Position numbers and translations under genes: made by a program. Of a stretch of 57,994 nucleotides of DNA, positions 7,361 to 15,789 are shown piece by piece; the stretch's first letter is position 1; each line of letters opens with the position of its first letter. The notes below the pieces were generated by a model, which was not told the DNA's origin, ran no database searches, and saw only the letters and a list, made by a program, of their open reading frames with translations. The DNA lies in the NCBI GenBank assembly GCA_001784875.1, contig MFSH01000007.1, positions 1-57,994 on the forward strand, read 5' to 3'. Source of the stretch: Candidatus Moranbacteria bacterium RIFOXYB1_FULL_43_19. Lineage in GTDB: Bacteria > Patescibacteriota > Minisyncoccia > Moranbacterales > UBA11712.

Positions 7361-7853
7361 GGCTGTGGGCAGCGGGACAAGTCATTAGCTGTGAGTCTTT
7401 GGATTTTGACTTTAGCAAAACTTGTCCCAGCTTTGTTTCAGCTTATAAATTTGTTTGCCGATTATTTCATATTCTTCAATTATCTTTTGCACGGAATCTT
7501 TGTTGACATAACCAGAATAAATATCCCTGACATGGCAAAGGCTAACAACCGTTTCATTGTCTTCCGCTAAAGCATCGTCCAAATATTTTTGAAAGCCTTT
7601 TTTCTGATGTTTTTTCCCGAACCCTTCCGCAATCAATCTCGGTATGGCTTTGGAAGATCTTCTTAATTGATCGACTAAATCAAATTTCTCTTCGGCTGGC
7701 AATTTAAACACTATTTTAGTGCAGACAATAACAGACAATTTATAAGACCGCTGATAAACTTCAAGATCCCGATAACTCCTTATTTTATTCATAAAATACC
7801 CATGACTAATGACCAAAGACCAAACCCACCGCCCACTGCCTTGTTACTCACAG
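7348..7853. mobile_element. Family A element A2: inverted stuttering arms enclosing a four-helix-bundle gene
   Basis: Left arm 7348-7405 (GGTAACATGGCTGTGGGC, then GTCATTAGCTGTGAGTC) and right arm 7799-7853, whose reverse complement reads GAGTAACAAGGCAGTGGGC and then TCTTTGGTCATTAGTCATG. The arms are inverted and imperfect, and use the same words as the gene-less copies at 5553-5692, 14940-15075 and 15790-15906. The only gene inside is the four-helix-bundle gene on the minus strand. No transposase or reverse transcriptase is present. Confidence 0.7.
7412..7792 (-). CDS. Four-helix-bundle protein (S23/IVP family, TIGR02436-like)
   Basis: About 126 residues from ATG 7792 (MNKIRSYRDLEVYQRSYKLS). 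An upstream in-frame ATG (7816) lies in the repeat arm and would add only repeat-derived residues. The family signature is clear: RDLEVYQRS at the start, then DQLRRSSKAIPRLIAEGFG, then a third helix (FQKYLDDALAEDNETVVSL) and a fourth ending in KLKQSW. Proteins of this family were first known from intervening sequences in 23S rRNA genes and are related in fold to Avd of diversity-generating retroelements; their biochemical role is unsettled. It is the sole gene of element A2. Confidence 0.85.
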   Translation of the reverse strand: MNKIRSYRDLEVYQRSYKLSVIVCTKIVFKLPAEEKFDLVDQLRRSSKAIPRLIAEGFGKKHQKKGFQKYLDDALAEDNETVVSLCHVRDIYSGYVNKDSVQKIIEEYEIIGKQIYKLKQSWDKFC

Positions 7854-7906
7854 CATATATTTAAACCTTACCAACAAAACCCCAATTTATCAACACCCTT
7901 AAAGCT

Positions 7907-7935
7907 TTGTTGACAGCAAAAAATTATGGTATAAT
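7907..7935 (+). promoter_or_regulatory. Strong promoter with extended -10 for the secretion locus
   Basis: TATAAT at 7930-7935 is preceded by TGG (7927-7929), an extended -10. TTGTTG at 7907-7912 gives a 17-base spacer; a perfect TTGACA at 7910-7915 overlaps it but with only 14 bases. The 95-base leader before ATG 8030 contains CCCCG and CGGGG blocks that may pair. Confidence 0.65.
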
Positions 7936-8029
7936 TTTTGTATATTTACCCCGTCAGAAATTTGGCAAAAAATGAATCGGCGGGGGAGTTTTGCTGCAGA
8001 TATAAAACTAAATTAACCAAAACAAAAAT

Positions 8030-9166
8030 ATGATTTCAAACCGTCTCAAAAGAGCGAATAAGGCAAAAATTCTCGCGACGGGAATCGCCACTCTGGCTGT
8101 GTTTTTCTGGACGCTTTTTGCCGTTGCCGAAAACAAAAACAGTAACTCTCTTTTCCTTGACTCCGACCAGGACGGGCTTACCGACCAGGAAGAGCGAATG
8201 ATCGGCACCGATCCGCAAAACATTGACACGGACGGCGACGGATACTCCGACGGGAAAGAGGTTTCGAGCGGCTACAATCCCCTGAAGCCGGCTCCCGGCG
8301 ACCAGGTGGTGGCTGGAGCCGATCTTTCCGTCGGACAAAGCGGGAGCGGAGAGACCGCTGCCCCCAAAAACCCGCTGACTTCCTCCGGAGCAGTTGACCT
8401 GGCCGGACTTTCCGGCTCGGGCAGTCTTCTCGGTCTCGACAGCCCCGCTCTCACCAATGACACTTTGGCTGATCTTTCTTCCGACCCCCAAAACCCGAAT
8501 CTTACCAATGAGATGATCGGGCAACTTATGTCGCTCACCAAAACGAAAGCCGAGGGTTCTGAAGATTTCCTCAACAACCCGACTTTTTCCGCCGATGATC
8601 TTTCATCTGTAGCCCAAAATGCTCTCCAAACCACGAATATTACTGAAGAGCTTCCCGCTATCCGGGACGACGAAGTGAAGCTTCTCCCTCCCGTTGACGA
8701 CAAGAAGCTCGATCCGGAGGAGGTAAAAGAGGAGCAAAAAAAAGAGATCGAAAAATACTTGGCGTCTCTTGCTTTTGTTTTTGCCTCCAATTCACCTTTT
8801 TCAATCGACAACCCGGAAAATCTCGCTCCAAGCCTCGAGAAAGAACAGGAAAATCTTCTCACGGCTCTCACTACCGGAGACACATCCAAGATTGACGACT
8901 ATGCCCAAAAAGCCCGGACCGGAATCGAGCAGATCAAAAAAATAGAGGTGCCCTATGTTCTCGAAGACCTCCATAAGTCAGCATTGCAACTCGCGATATA
9001 CACTCTTGACCTTAAAGACAAAGCTGTTGTTGACCCCAATGATCCCTTGAAAAGCCTGGCCGCTTTCAGTTCAATCCGAGCGGTGGGGGATGCGGCCATG
9101 AAACTCGGCCAGGAGATGCAATCAGTCGCTGAACAGTATGGAATCAGCTTTATAAATTTTCCCTAA
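8030..9166 (+). CDS. Secreted/anchored protein with thrombospondin type 3-like Ca2+ repeat
   Basis: A 378-residue protein. An N-terminal hydrophobic segment (about residues 14-32) is followed by an acidic calcium-binding stretch, DSDQDGLTDQEERMIGTDP and then DTDGDGYSDGKE (about residues 44-80), typical of TSP3/dockerin-like repeats. The remainder is Ser/Asp-rich and helical, with a long coiled-coil-like part after residue 230 (EEVKEEQKKEIEKYLASLAF). No enzyme motif is seen. It opens the plus-strand locus that also encodes the VirB/PrgI proteins, under the promoter at 7907-7935. It may be an extracytoplasmic part of that machine; this is inference from position. Confidence 0.65.
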   Translation: MISNRLKRANKAKILATGIATLAVFFWTLFAVAENKNSNSLFLDSDQDGLTDQEERMIGTDPQNIDTDGDGYSDGKEVSSGYNPLKPAPGDQVVAGADLSVGQSGSGETAAPKNPLTSSGAVDLAGLSGSGSLLGLDSPALTNDTLADLSSDPQNPNLTNEMIGQLMSLTKTKAEGSEDFLNNPTFSADDLSSVAQNALQTTNITEELPAIRDDEVKLLPPVDDKKLDPEEVKEEQKKEIEKYLASLAFVFASNSPFSIDNPENLAPSLEKEQENLLTALTTGDTSKIDDYAQKARTGIEQIKKIEVPYVLEDLHKSALQLAIYTLDLKDKAVVDPNDPLKSLAAFSSIRAVGDAAMKLGQEMQSVAEQYGISFINFP

Positions 9167-9170
9167 AATA

Positions 9171-9660
9171 TCTGAAACCCTAAGCACTAAGCACTAAGCA
9201 CTAAATCCTAAATAATATCAAATGACCGAAATTCAAAGTTCAAGACGCGGATATGACCTCGAAGACAGAACTTTGAAATTTGCTAAAGAAGTTAGATTTT
9301 TCGTCAGAAAGCTACCCAGGACAATTTCAAATATTGAGGATGGTAAACAATTAGTCAGAGCTTCCGGATCCATAGGAGCAAATTATATAGAAGCAAACGA
9401 AGCGTTGAGTAAAAAAGATTTTGTGATGAGGATAAAAATTTGCCGGAAAGAAGCCAAAGAAAGCTGTTACTGGCTAAGCCTAATCTTCACTAATGAAAAA
9501 GTTGAATTAGACAATGAGAGAAATAGCCTTATAAAAGAAGCTTCGGAACTCACAAGAATATTTGGATCAATAGTTGAAAAATCAAAATAGTTTTGAGGAT
9601 TAAAACATTTGGATTTCGAAATTATTTTGGATTTAGATATTAGAATTTAGGATTTGAAAA
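9171..9660. mobile_element. Family B element B1: inverted stuttering arms enclosing a four-helix-bundle gene
   Basis: The left arm (9171-9240) stutters a 7-base word, TAAGCAC, three times, then TAAATCC, TAAATAA and AATGACCGAAATTCAAAG. The right arm (9591-9660) has the inverted words TTTGGATTTAGATATTAG and AATTTAGGATTTGAAA. The arms pair imperfectly over about 60 bases. The left arm continues into the first codons of the enclosed gene. Gene-less relatives lie at 14358-14496 and 30616-30747. Confidence 0.7.
9222..9590 (+). CDS. Four-helix-bundle protein (S23/IVP family), sole gene of element B1
   Basis: 122 residues. Typical features are RGYDLEDRTLKFAKEV in helix 1, LVRASGSIGANYIEANEA in helix 2, DFVMRIKICRKEAKESCYWL in helix 3 and a final helix ending FGSIVEKSK. 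The first codons (MTEIQSS) are made of the arm word ATGACCGAAATTCAAAG, so repeat and gene are one unit. The protein is only distantly like the other two family members in the window. It interrupts the secretion locus between the TSP3 protein and the next secreted protein. Role unknown. Confidence 0.85.
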   Translation: MTEIQSSRRGYDLEDRTLKFAKEVRFFVRKLPRTISNIEDGKQLVRASGSIGANYIEANEALSKKDFVMRIKICRKEAKESCYWLSLIFTNEKVELDNERNSLIKEASELTRIFGSIVEKSK

Positions 9661-9668
9661 ACAAAAAT

Positions 9669-10685
9669 ATGTTCAAAAAAATCACTGCGACAATTCTCCT
9701 CCTGGCGCTTTTAGGCCTCGCAATGCCGCGTCCGGCCCGGGCTGACGCCTGGGGAACAAATCTGGCCGCCGCCATCGAAGGCGTGACTCTCACCAAAATG
9801 CTCGACACGATTGAGAAAACAATGGTCGCCAATCTCAAGATCATGGCCATTCGGATCATCCAGGGAAGGCTTCAGGTGCTTCTCACCGGATCCTGCGGCG
9901 CCTATTGCATCGGCGGCTCGTCAGGATTCATCACCGACTGGCAGGACTATATTTTCGGCTCGGCCCAGCGCACAGCCGAAAACACCGTCAACACTTTTTT
10001 CAACGGGATGCGAAGCGGTGTCGGCTCGGGCATGGAGCGGGTCGTGAATAATGCCCAAAAGAGACTTGACGCCGAAGTCTTGAGTACAAAGAAGCCAAAT
10101 CTTCAGAATTATGTCAGCGAAGGAAAAGTTGAATATATTTTCGATCCGACAAAATCAGTAAATAATCGTTGGATCGCCTTTCGTAAAAGTTTCGAGCCAC
10201 AAAATGATGAAGGATATATAGCATTGGGGGGATATACAAAAATGATGGAAGCCTTTCGCCAACAAGAAGAGCTCCGAAAAACAAAGGCCACCTCCTACCA
10301 AGGCTTCACGGGAACGGAGAAAAAACCTTCCCAAGCGGGAAAATACGGTCCAATGGGATATGGCTCTGAAAACGAAGGCTACGAATCAGTTTCTGAAGAA
10401 GGACTCACCTCCCTCCCCGGATCAGTGACAAAAGATTTCACTTCGGAAATCTCTCTTATGGGAGTGAAAATGATTGAATTCGCCCGATCCATTCCGGAAG
10501 TGGTTGCCAATATGGTTGCCCAGACGATTACCAGCCTCATCAACTACGGCATACGCCAGGTGACAGATCCGATTGACAACGCCGTCATCAACGTCCGCAA
10601 CAAAGTCGGAACGAGCATTAACCAAACCCAGAGCGATATCCAGTCAGGGATGAGAGAGTCCATTTATTTCAATAAGAAGCAATAA
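9669..10685 (+). CDS. Secreted protein of the type IV secretion locus, unknown family
   Basis: 338 residues from ATG 9669; the open frame extends to a TTG inside the right arm of element B1, which I reject as start. A signal peptide is clear (FKKITATILLLALLGLAMP, cleavage near ARADA). The mature part is mostly helical, with a Cys pair (GSCGAYCIGG, about residues 75-84) and a final amphipathic region (VVANMVAQTITSLINYGIRQ). It directly precedes the VirB6-like gene. A VirB5-like or other periplasmic role in the channel is possible, but no family signature is visible. Confidence 0.6.
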   Translation: MFKKITATILLLALLGLAMPRPARADAWGTNLAAAIEGVTLTKMLDTIEKTMVANLKIMAIRIIQGRLQVLLTGSCGAYCIGGSSGFITDWQDYIFGSAQRTAENTVNTFFNGMRSGVGSGMERVVNNAQKRLDAEVLSTKKPNLQNYVSEGKVEYIFDPTKSVNNRWIAFRKSFEPQNDEGYIALGGYTKMMEAFRQQEELRKTKATSYQGFTGTEKKPSQAGKYGPMGYGSENEGYESVSEEGLTSLPGSVTKDFTSEISLMGVKMIEFARSIPEVVANMVAQTITSLINYGIRQVTDPIDNAVINVRNKVGTSINQTQSDIQSGMRESIYFNKKQ

Positions 10686-10731
10686 ACATGCTCTGCATTT
10701 TTCTTCAAAATCCGCGCTTAAAAAACCCTTA

Positions 10732-12942
10732 GTGAGCAAAAATAATCTCAAAAAAAATAAAATAATTCGCTTCGCTGTCATTTTTGTCTTAGCGCTTTTT
10801 TTCTTTTGCGGTAAACTAGAAATAAACATCATAAAATATAGCGGCTCTGATCCAACTCCGACAAAATATCGTATTCAGCTCTTTCAAAGCTCCCGAGCTC
10901 AGGAGTCAGCATTGCCAACGGGGGGCAGTCCTTTAATGGATACCTACCTAGAACAAACAAAAAATTCGCCCGGCATATGGGAAAGGATGATATCCGGAGG
11001 AATCATATTGGTCCTTGGAGGCATCCAGCTTGTTTGTGCATGGCTTGTGAATATCGCCGCCTATCTTTTGAATTCGATGCTTAGTCCAAGTCTCTATAAT
11101 TTTACTAGCGAACCTATTATCACGACTGGTTGGGCCGCAGTACGTGATGTTTGCAATCTTTTTTTTCTGCTCATTCTTCTTTTTATCGCTTTTTGTACTA
11201 TCCTCCAAATTGAAAAATACCACGCCAAAAAAACTCTTTTAACTTTCATTCTGATGGCCCTTCTCGTCAATTTCTCAAAACCCATCGCCATCTTCATCTT
11301 CGACGGCTCCCAGCTTCTTATGAACTTTTTTCTAGCAAAAATATCATCCGCCAGTGGCGGAGACTATGCGTCAAAAATTGCCGATATATCAGAAATTACT
11401 AAGATCTTTGGTAAATATAATTATGGATTTACAAAGGCGGAGGTTAACAGTTATCAGCTGGTTGCCAAATATATTTTCGCGATTATATTTCTATTTATGT
11501 TTGGCATAGCTCTACTTGTCATGGCCCTTTATCTTCTCATTCGAATAATTGCTCTCTGGCTTTTGATTATTGTGTCTCCTTTCGCCTTTCTATTCAATGC
11601 CGTTCCGGATTTCAAGAAAATATCCTCTGATTGGTGGGATGCTCTTTTCAAATATTCCTATGTTGGTCCATCAATAGCCTTTTTCTTATGGCTTTCTACT
11701 TTTCTTGCTACCTCTAGTATGAAGTCAAGTATAGAGAAATCGAGCCCTGGATCAAGCCAGGGTGATCCTCTTTTTACTACGGTAATTGCGGCTATTCTGC
11801 CTTATCTGGTCGTTCTTGTTTTTCTCTATGCCGCCATCATCATCTCCCAAAAATTCGGCATTGCTTTTGCCGGCGCTATCACCAGCCGGGCGAACAAGGC
11901 CTTGTCCTTCTTCCCGCGTAAAGGCTGGCAGGGAACGAAATATGCAGCGAGGGGCGCAGCGAAATGGGGGGAGAGAAAATTTCTTATGCCAGGCGGAAAA
12001 GAGGGTGGCTGGAATTTGAGCCCGCGGTCTTGGGTTCAGGGGTGGAAAGAAAGAGCTGCTGAAGTTGACCGAAGAGCGCTTTCGCAAGCCACCGCAGACT
12101 CACGCGACAAGCTGGGAGGATTTTTCAAAGACGGAAAAAATCCCAATTATCACCGGGAACTGGCTTACGCCCAGCTGGAAGGGGAAAAAAGGAAAGAGCT
12201 TGAAAGTATTTCCACGGAATCTAATCGTATGATTGATGAAATCAAAAAAATAGAGGCTAAAAAAGCGCAAGGAAAGACTCTTACCAAAGAAGAACAAGCT
12301 TCTGTCACTGCGGCGCTCAAAATAATATTCGATAACAATGATCAAGATGATTTCATGTTGGATGGAAGAGGCAAAAAAGACTTTGACCCATTCGAACTAA
12401 GGGAAGAGCTCAGAAAAACGCTTACTGGCATAGGGTTATCGGAGGAAGAATCCGCCAGACACGCCTACCATATGCAAAATACCGCCCTAATGCGCGGAAA
12501 TCTCGGTCATTTTGGTATGGCCTCCTTCAAGAATGGCAAATACTCTTTTAATAATGATGAACAACAACTAGCCAAAATTCTTGGAAAATACGGAACGATG
12601 GAATCCCAACAAAAAGCAAAAATTTTACACAGAAATGCGCTTATGCGAGAGGGTAGGGTATTGGCTGGTGAAACAAATCCGATCACTGGCGAGATTGCCA
12701 GTGATTATCAGCGCATATTCACTGAGATGCACAAGGTTGGAAGAGCTTTAGCCGCCGCCACAAACAAAGCCGAATTAGAACAATTGAACAGGGCCCGAGG
12801 AGATACTTTGGCCGCTGTTGGAAAATCGAAACATCTGATCGACGAGCAGGTTGATATCATAGAATCTCCGCAAGTAGCTGCGAAAATAAAAGAATTCACC
12901 AAAAGAATGGAAGATCTCCAATTTAAGGGAAATAAAAAATGA
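10732..12942 (+). CDS. VirB6/TrbL-like polytopic membrane protein
   Basis: 736 residues, GTG start. After an N-terminal signal/anchor there are about six to seven membrane segments between residues 85 and 380, including the pair VAKYIFAIIFLFMFGIALLV and YLLIRIIALWLLIIVSPFAF that is typical of VirB6/TrbL channel proteins. Residues 400-736 are soluble, charged and probably cytoplasmic, with long helical stretches. VirB6 proteins form the inner-membrane pore of type IV secretion systems. The stop overlaps the next start (ATGA), so the two are co-translated. Assignment rests on topology and neighbours, not on a diagnostic motif. Confidence 0.65.
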   Translation: MSKNNLKKNKIIRFAVIFVLALFFFCGKLEINIIKYSGSDPTPTKYRIQLFQSSRAQESALPTGGSPLMDTYLEQTKNSPGIWERMISGGIILVLGGIQLVCAWLVNIAAYLLNSMLSPSLYNFTSEPIITTGWAAVRDVCNLFFLLILLFIAFCTILQIEKYHAKKTLLTFILMALLVNFSKPIAIFIFDGSQLLMNFFLAKISSASGGDYASKIADISEITKIFGKYNYGFTKAEVNSYQLVAKYIFAIIFLFMFGIALLVMALYLLIRIIALWLLIIVSPFAFLFNAVPDFKKISSDWWDALFKYSYVGPSIAFFLWLSTFLATSSMKSSIEKSSPGSSQGDPLFTTVIAAILPYLVVLVFLYAAIIISQKFGIAFAGAITSRANKALSFFPRKGWQGTKYAARGAAKWGERKFLMPGGKEGGWNLSPRSWVQGWKERAAEVDRRALSQATADSRDKLGGFFKDGKNPNYHRELAYAQLEGEKRKELESISTESNRMIDEIKKIEAKKAQGKTLTKEEQASVTAALKIIFDNNDQDDFMLDGRGKKDFDPFELREELRKTLTGIGLSEEESARHAYHMQNTALMRGNLGHFGMASFKNGKYSFNNDEQQLAKILGKYGTMESQQKAKILHRNALMREGRVLAGETNPITGEIASDYQRIFTEMHKVGRALAAATNKAELEQLNRARGDTLAAVGKSKHLIDEQVDIIESPQVAAKIKEFTKRMEDLQFKGNKK

Positions 12943-14357
12943 ACAACCTCAATCCCCAAAATAAATTTGAAAATTTTCACGGGCTTCCGGATCCGGAATG
13001 TGCTCTTATCATTGAACGCTATCTCCTCCAGGCGATTGAAAGCGACGTTTATATAGAATGGGAAATAGTCACCAAATTTTTGGAAGCTCCCTATGAAATG
13101 CGTGAGGCAATGAGCAAGCTTTTCAACGCCTCCCTCCGAAGAAATCTCCAGTCAATTGGCAACCTTACCATAAGTAGCTGGCTCAATAAGTATCTTAACA
13201 GATTTGCAAATATCGAGCGCTCTGCAACTTCATTTTTTGAGTTTGTTATGAATGACCCGGACGCAAAAGAATTATCCGCAACCGAAAAAATAAAACTTAT
13301 GCGGGTTTTGAGAATGTATGATTATCTTTTCGTCACTCCCATTTTTGATCTTGAAGATCCGCCGGCCGAAGCTCTGCTTCAATTTCCGATGTACCTAAAT
13401 CAAAATATAGCTGAGATCCAAGCTGAAATATCTTCTCTCGGGTTCAGAGACTCTGCCACCCCACAAGAAATATCGGAAAAACTTCAGCTTAAAGAAGCCT
13501 TGAGGCAATATCCAAAAATCGGAGAGCAGACAATCAGTTCAGCGCCGCTCAACATCAAGATTTTTGACCGTCCCGTTCGGCCTTCGATCCGAAATTGGCT
13601 CTACGATTACACTTCCCAGCTGGGCCAGGAGCCCCACGATTCAATGCAAAGAACCAATTTCCTTTTCCGGTCAGAGAACACGAAGAATTTGAGCTCGACC
13701 GAGAGGGAAAAATTGGGTATAATACTGAAGTCATTCGATGAAAACACGCCTCTTCCGATTGACACGGAGAACAACGAAGTTGTATTTGAAAATCTCGGGG
13801 CGCAGAAACTATCTGGCGGAGGGTATGACTCAGAACATATAACTCCGGTCTCTTACCAAAATCTGGCGGAAGAGTCATTTATCCAGGCTTATCCTAGGAT
13901 CGGCTCAGAGCCAACCGTCCGGCCCAGGCCTGTTCAGAATAATTTTGTCATGACTTTCCAGCCGCCAGAGACGAGGCCACCCATTTCGCCACAACCGGTC
14001 CAAACACAAAAACCAGATACAAAATACGAAATACGAGATACGAATAAAATCCAGTTCGTGAACCCATATCCAGCGCCGGAAACTCATAAAATGTCGTCAG
14101 TCAAACCAGAAATGGCCGGCGAGGCTCCCGTGAAGCTCAAGGGGTTTTCAGAGGGCGTTTTGAAACTAGCTGCTTCACCAACTGTGAAACAGACACAATT
14201 CTCAAAACCGAAGACGCCAACCCCTGCTAAACAGCCATGGTCCTATGCCCCAAGTCACCCCAAAAACATCATTTACCCTCATTACGGATCCGGCAGAGAA
14301 AGGAAACCGGATCCGAAGGTTGAGGGAAACATTGTTGATCTATCAGGAGAGAAATAA
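12939..14357 (+). CDS. Hypothetical protein of the secretion locus, with repeat-derived segment
   Basis: 472 residues, no signal peptide or membrane segment. Residues 1-200 look helical (MREAMSKLFNASLRRNLQSI); the C-terminal third is Pro/Gln-rich and probably disordered. Around residues 359-370 the sequence DTKYEIRDTNK is encoded by the stuttering word ATACGAAATACGAGATACG (14013-14046), so a repeat arm has been absorbed into the coding sequence. ATGA overlap with the VirB6-like gene points to a joint function. Family unknown. Confidence 0.6.
   Translation: MNNLNPQNKFENFHGLPDPECALIIERYLLQAIESDVYIEWEIVTKFLEAPYEMREAMSKLFNASLRRNLQSIGNLTISSWLNKYLNRFANIERSATSFFEFVMNDPDAKELSATEKIKLMRVLRMYDYLFVTPIFDLEDPPAEALLQFPMYLNQNIAEIQAEISSLGFRDSATPQEISEKLQLKEALRQYPKIGEQTISSAPLNIKIFDRPVRPSIRNWLYDYTSQLGQEPHDSMQRTNFLFRSENTKNLSSTEREKLGIILKSFDENTPLPIDTENNEVVFENLGAQKLSGGGYDSEHITPVSYQNLAEESFIQAYPRIGSEPTVRPRPVQNNFVMTFQPPETRPPISPQPVQTQKPDTKYEIRDTNKIQFVNPYPAPETHKMSSVKPEMAGEAPVKLKGFSEGVLKLAASPTVKQTQFSKPKTPTPAKQPWSYAPSHPKNIIYPHYGSGRERKPDPKVEGNIVDLSGEK
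14013..14048. repeat. Stuttering word (ATACGA-type) inside a coding gene
   Basis: Four imperfect tandem copies of a 7-9 base word (GATACAAA, ATACGAA, ATACGAG, ATACGAAT). The complementary wording (GCGTATTGCGTAT) occurs inside the gene at 25625-26977. Single arm; no partner arm nearby. Confidence 0.65.
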
Positions 14358-14496
14358 TTTGAAACCCTAAGCACTAAATCCTAAACTCTAAACAATACCA
14401 AATGACCAAAATTAAAAATTCAAAAAGTTTTTGACATTTGTATTTTGAGTTTTGGATTTATTTAGGATTTAGGAATTAGAATTTAGGATTTGAAAC
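14358..14496. repeat. Stuttering palindrome, family B, gene-less copy B2
   Basis: The left half (GAAACCCTAAGCACTAAATC, then CAAATGACCAAAATT) follows the left arm of B1 almost word for word, up to and including the would-be start codon ATGACCAAAATT. The right half (TTTAGGATTTAGGAATTAG, AATTTAGGATTTGAAA) matches the right arm of B1. The gene between is gone, so this looks like an internal deletion derivative. Confidence 0.85.
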
Positions 14497-14497
14497 C

Positions 14498-14914
14498 ATG
14501 CATGCCAATGTCCCCCAATTTATAGAGATGGAAGACAAGATCGCTTTCGGACTTACCTCGAAGCAGCTTTTGTGGATGGGCGGAATGGCCGCCTGCCTCA
14601 TTGTCCTTTATAGCGTCGTTGAGCGCCAGATTTTTCTTTTCGTCGCCATTCCCATCATAATCATTTTCGGAACTTTCACTTTTTACCGCCCGCAGGGAAT
14701 ATCCTTTTTGGCTTTTTTCGGTTTCATGATCCAGTATTTCACCCGCCCCAAAAAATATATCTGGAAAAGAGTGTACGAAAAGAACGGATCAGCTTTCGCC
14801 AAGTCCCTCCAGGAAGCCCAGAAAAGAAAATCCGCCCCCGCGGCACAGGTGAAAATATTTCCCAGCCGGAGCCAGCTCAAGAAAGTCGCCTGGGTGCTGG
14901 ACACGAAGAAATAG
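14498..14914 (+). CDS. PrgI-family membrane protein
   Basis: 138 residues with two close membrane segments (QLLWMGGMAACLIVLYSVV and FLFVAIPIIIIFGTFTFY), preceded by the short conserved N terminus VPQFIEMEDKIAFGLTSKQL that marks the PrgI family. PrgI proteins occur next to VirB4 in Gram-positive and CPR type IV systems, where they probably take the place of VirB3. Followed by repeat A3 and then the TraC/VirB4 genes, in keeping with that order. Confidence 0.85.
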   Translation: MHANVPQFIEMEDKIAFGLTSKQLLWMGGMAACLIVLYSVVERQIFLFVAIPIIIIFGTFTFYRPQGISFLAFFGFMIQYFTRPKKYIWKRVYEKNGSAFAKSLQEAQKRKSAPAAQVKIFPSRSQLKKVAWVLDTKK

Positions 14915-14939
14915 TTATTGATTACGGTGTTTAACAGAG

Positions 14940-15075
14940 GTGGGCAACAGGGCAATGAGCAATGAGATTGGCAGTGGGTCATTAGTAGTGGGATTTTCGC
15001 TATACTTTAATCTAAAAAACTCACAGCCAAAGACCCAAGACTTGTCCCACAGCCCACAGCCTTGTAACCAAAGAC
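14940..15075. repeat. Stuttering palindrome, family A, gene-less copy A3
   Basis: Left arm GGGCAATGAGCAATGAG plus CAGTGGGTCATTAGTAG; right arm CTCACAGCCAAAGACCC, CTTGTCCCACAGCCCACAGC, CTTGTAACC. The core, with GATTTTCGCTATAC in the middle, is shared with copy A1 (5595-5663), whereas the outer words differ. It lies between prgI and the TraC-like gene. Confidence 0.85.
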
Positions 15076-15085
15076 TAAAAATATC

Positions 15086-15781
15086 ATGGAAAGCCTACAC
15101 TCCAAAAATTTAACCAAAAACGAAGCCCTTGGGAAATCGACCCAGGAGTTTGTTGATATCGCCGAAATCAAAGACGGAGTGGTTATTCTCAAAAACAACT
15201 CCCTCCGGGCAGTGCTTATGGTATCTTCTATTAATTTTGACTTGAAATCTACCCAGGAGCAGGAGGCTATCGTCGCCGCCTACCAGGGTTTTTTGAATTC
15301 TCTTGATTTCCCGCTCCAGATCATCATCAGCACCCGGAAGTTGGACATCAGCCCCTATATAGAATTGCTAACCGAACAAGAACGTATTCAGGAAAATGAT
15401 CTGCTTCGCTTCCAGATCAGTGAATACCGCGGTTTCATCAAAAACCTGGTCGGCACAGCCAATATCATGACCAAAACTTTCTATATCGTTGTTCCGTTCG
15501 CCCTCACCGAAGGAAAAAAAGGAGGATTTCTAGAAAAAATGAAAATTGCTCTCAATCCCAAGCAGGCCAAAATCGAGCGGGAAATGGAATTTGAAAATTA
15601 CAAAAGCCAGCTTTGGCAAAGAGTGGACCATATCACAGCCGGACTTTCCGGGACCGGAATAAAGATCGCCCCCCTGGGGACGGAAGAGCTTGTCGAGCTT
15701 TTCTACAACGCCTATAACCCGAAAGTGACCGAATCGGCAGAAAAAATAGAAACGGAGAAGCTGGAGATGGGGAGAATTTAA
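15086..15781 (+). CDS. TraC-like/VirB4 N-terminal-type protein
   Basis: 231 residues, soluble. The start STQEFVDIAEIKDGVVILKN and the strand pattern that follows (LRAVLMVSSINFDLKSTQEQ, LDFPLQIIISTRKLD) are those of the VirB4/TraC N-terminal domain, here encoded as a separate protein without the ATPase domain. In CPR loci such proteins precede a VirB4 ATPase. It ends LGTEELVELFYNAYNP, also typical. Separated from the ATPase gene by repeat A4. Role in the secretion motor is inferred from the family. Confidence 0.75.
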   Translation: MESLHSKNLTKNEALGKSTQEFVDIAEIKDGVVILKNNSLRAVLMVSSINFDLKSTQEQEAIVAAYQGFLNSLDFPLQIIISTRKLDISPYIELLTEQERIQENDLLRFQISEYRGFIKNLVGTANIMTKTFYIVVPFALTEGKKGGFLEKMKIALNPKQAKIEREMEFENYKSQLWQRVDHITAGLSGTGIKIAPLGTEELVELFYNAYNPKVTESAEKIETEKLEMGRI

Positions 15782-15789
15782 AATATATC

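Noticed and set aside
9171-9220. Tandem TAAGCAC words as a possible CRISPR array
   Set aside because: Units are 7 bases with no spacers of constant length and no cas genes; they are stutters within an inverted arm.
7412-9590. Four-helix-bundle genes as Avd of a diversity-generating retroelement
   Set aside because: No reverse transcriptase, template repeat or variable target gene is visible in the window.
12939-14357. Secretion ATPase (VirB11-like)
   Set aside because: No Walker A or B motif can be found; the protein is helical and Pro-rich.
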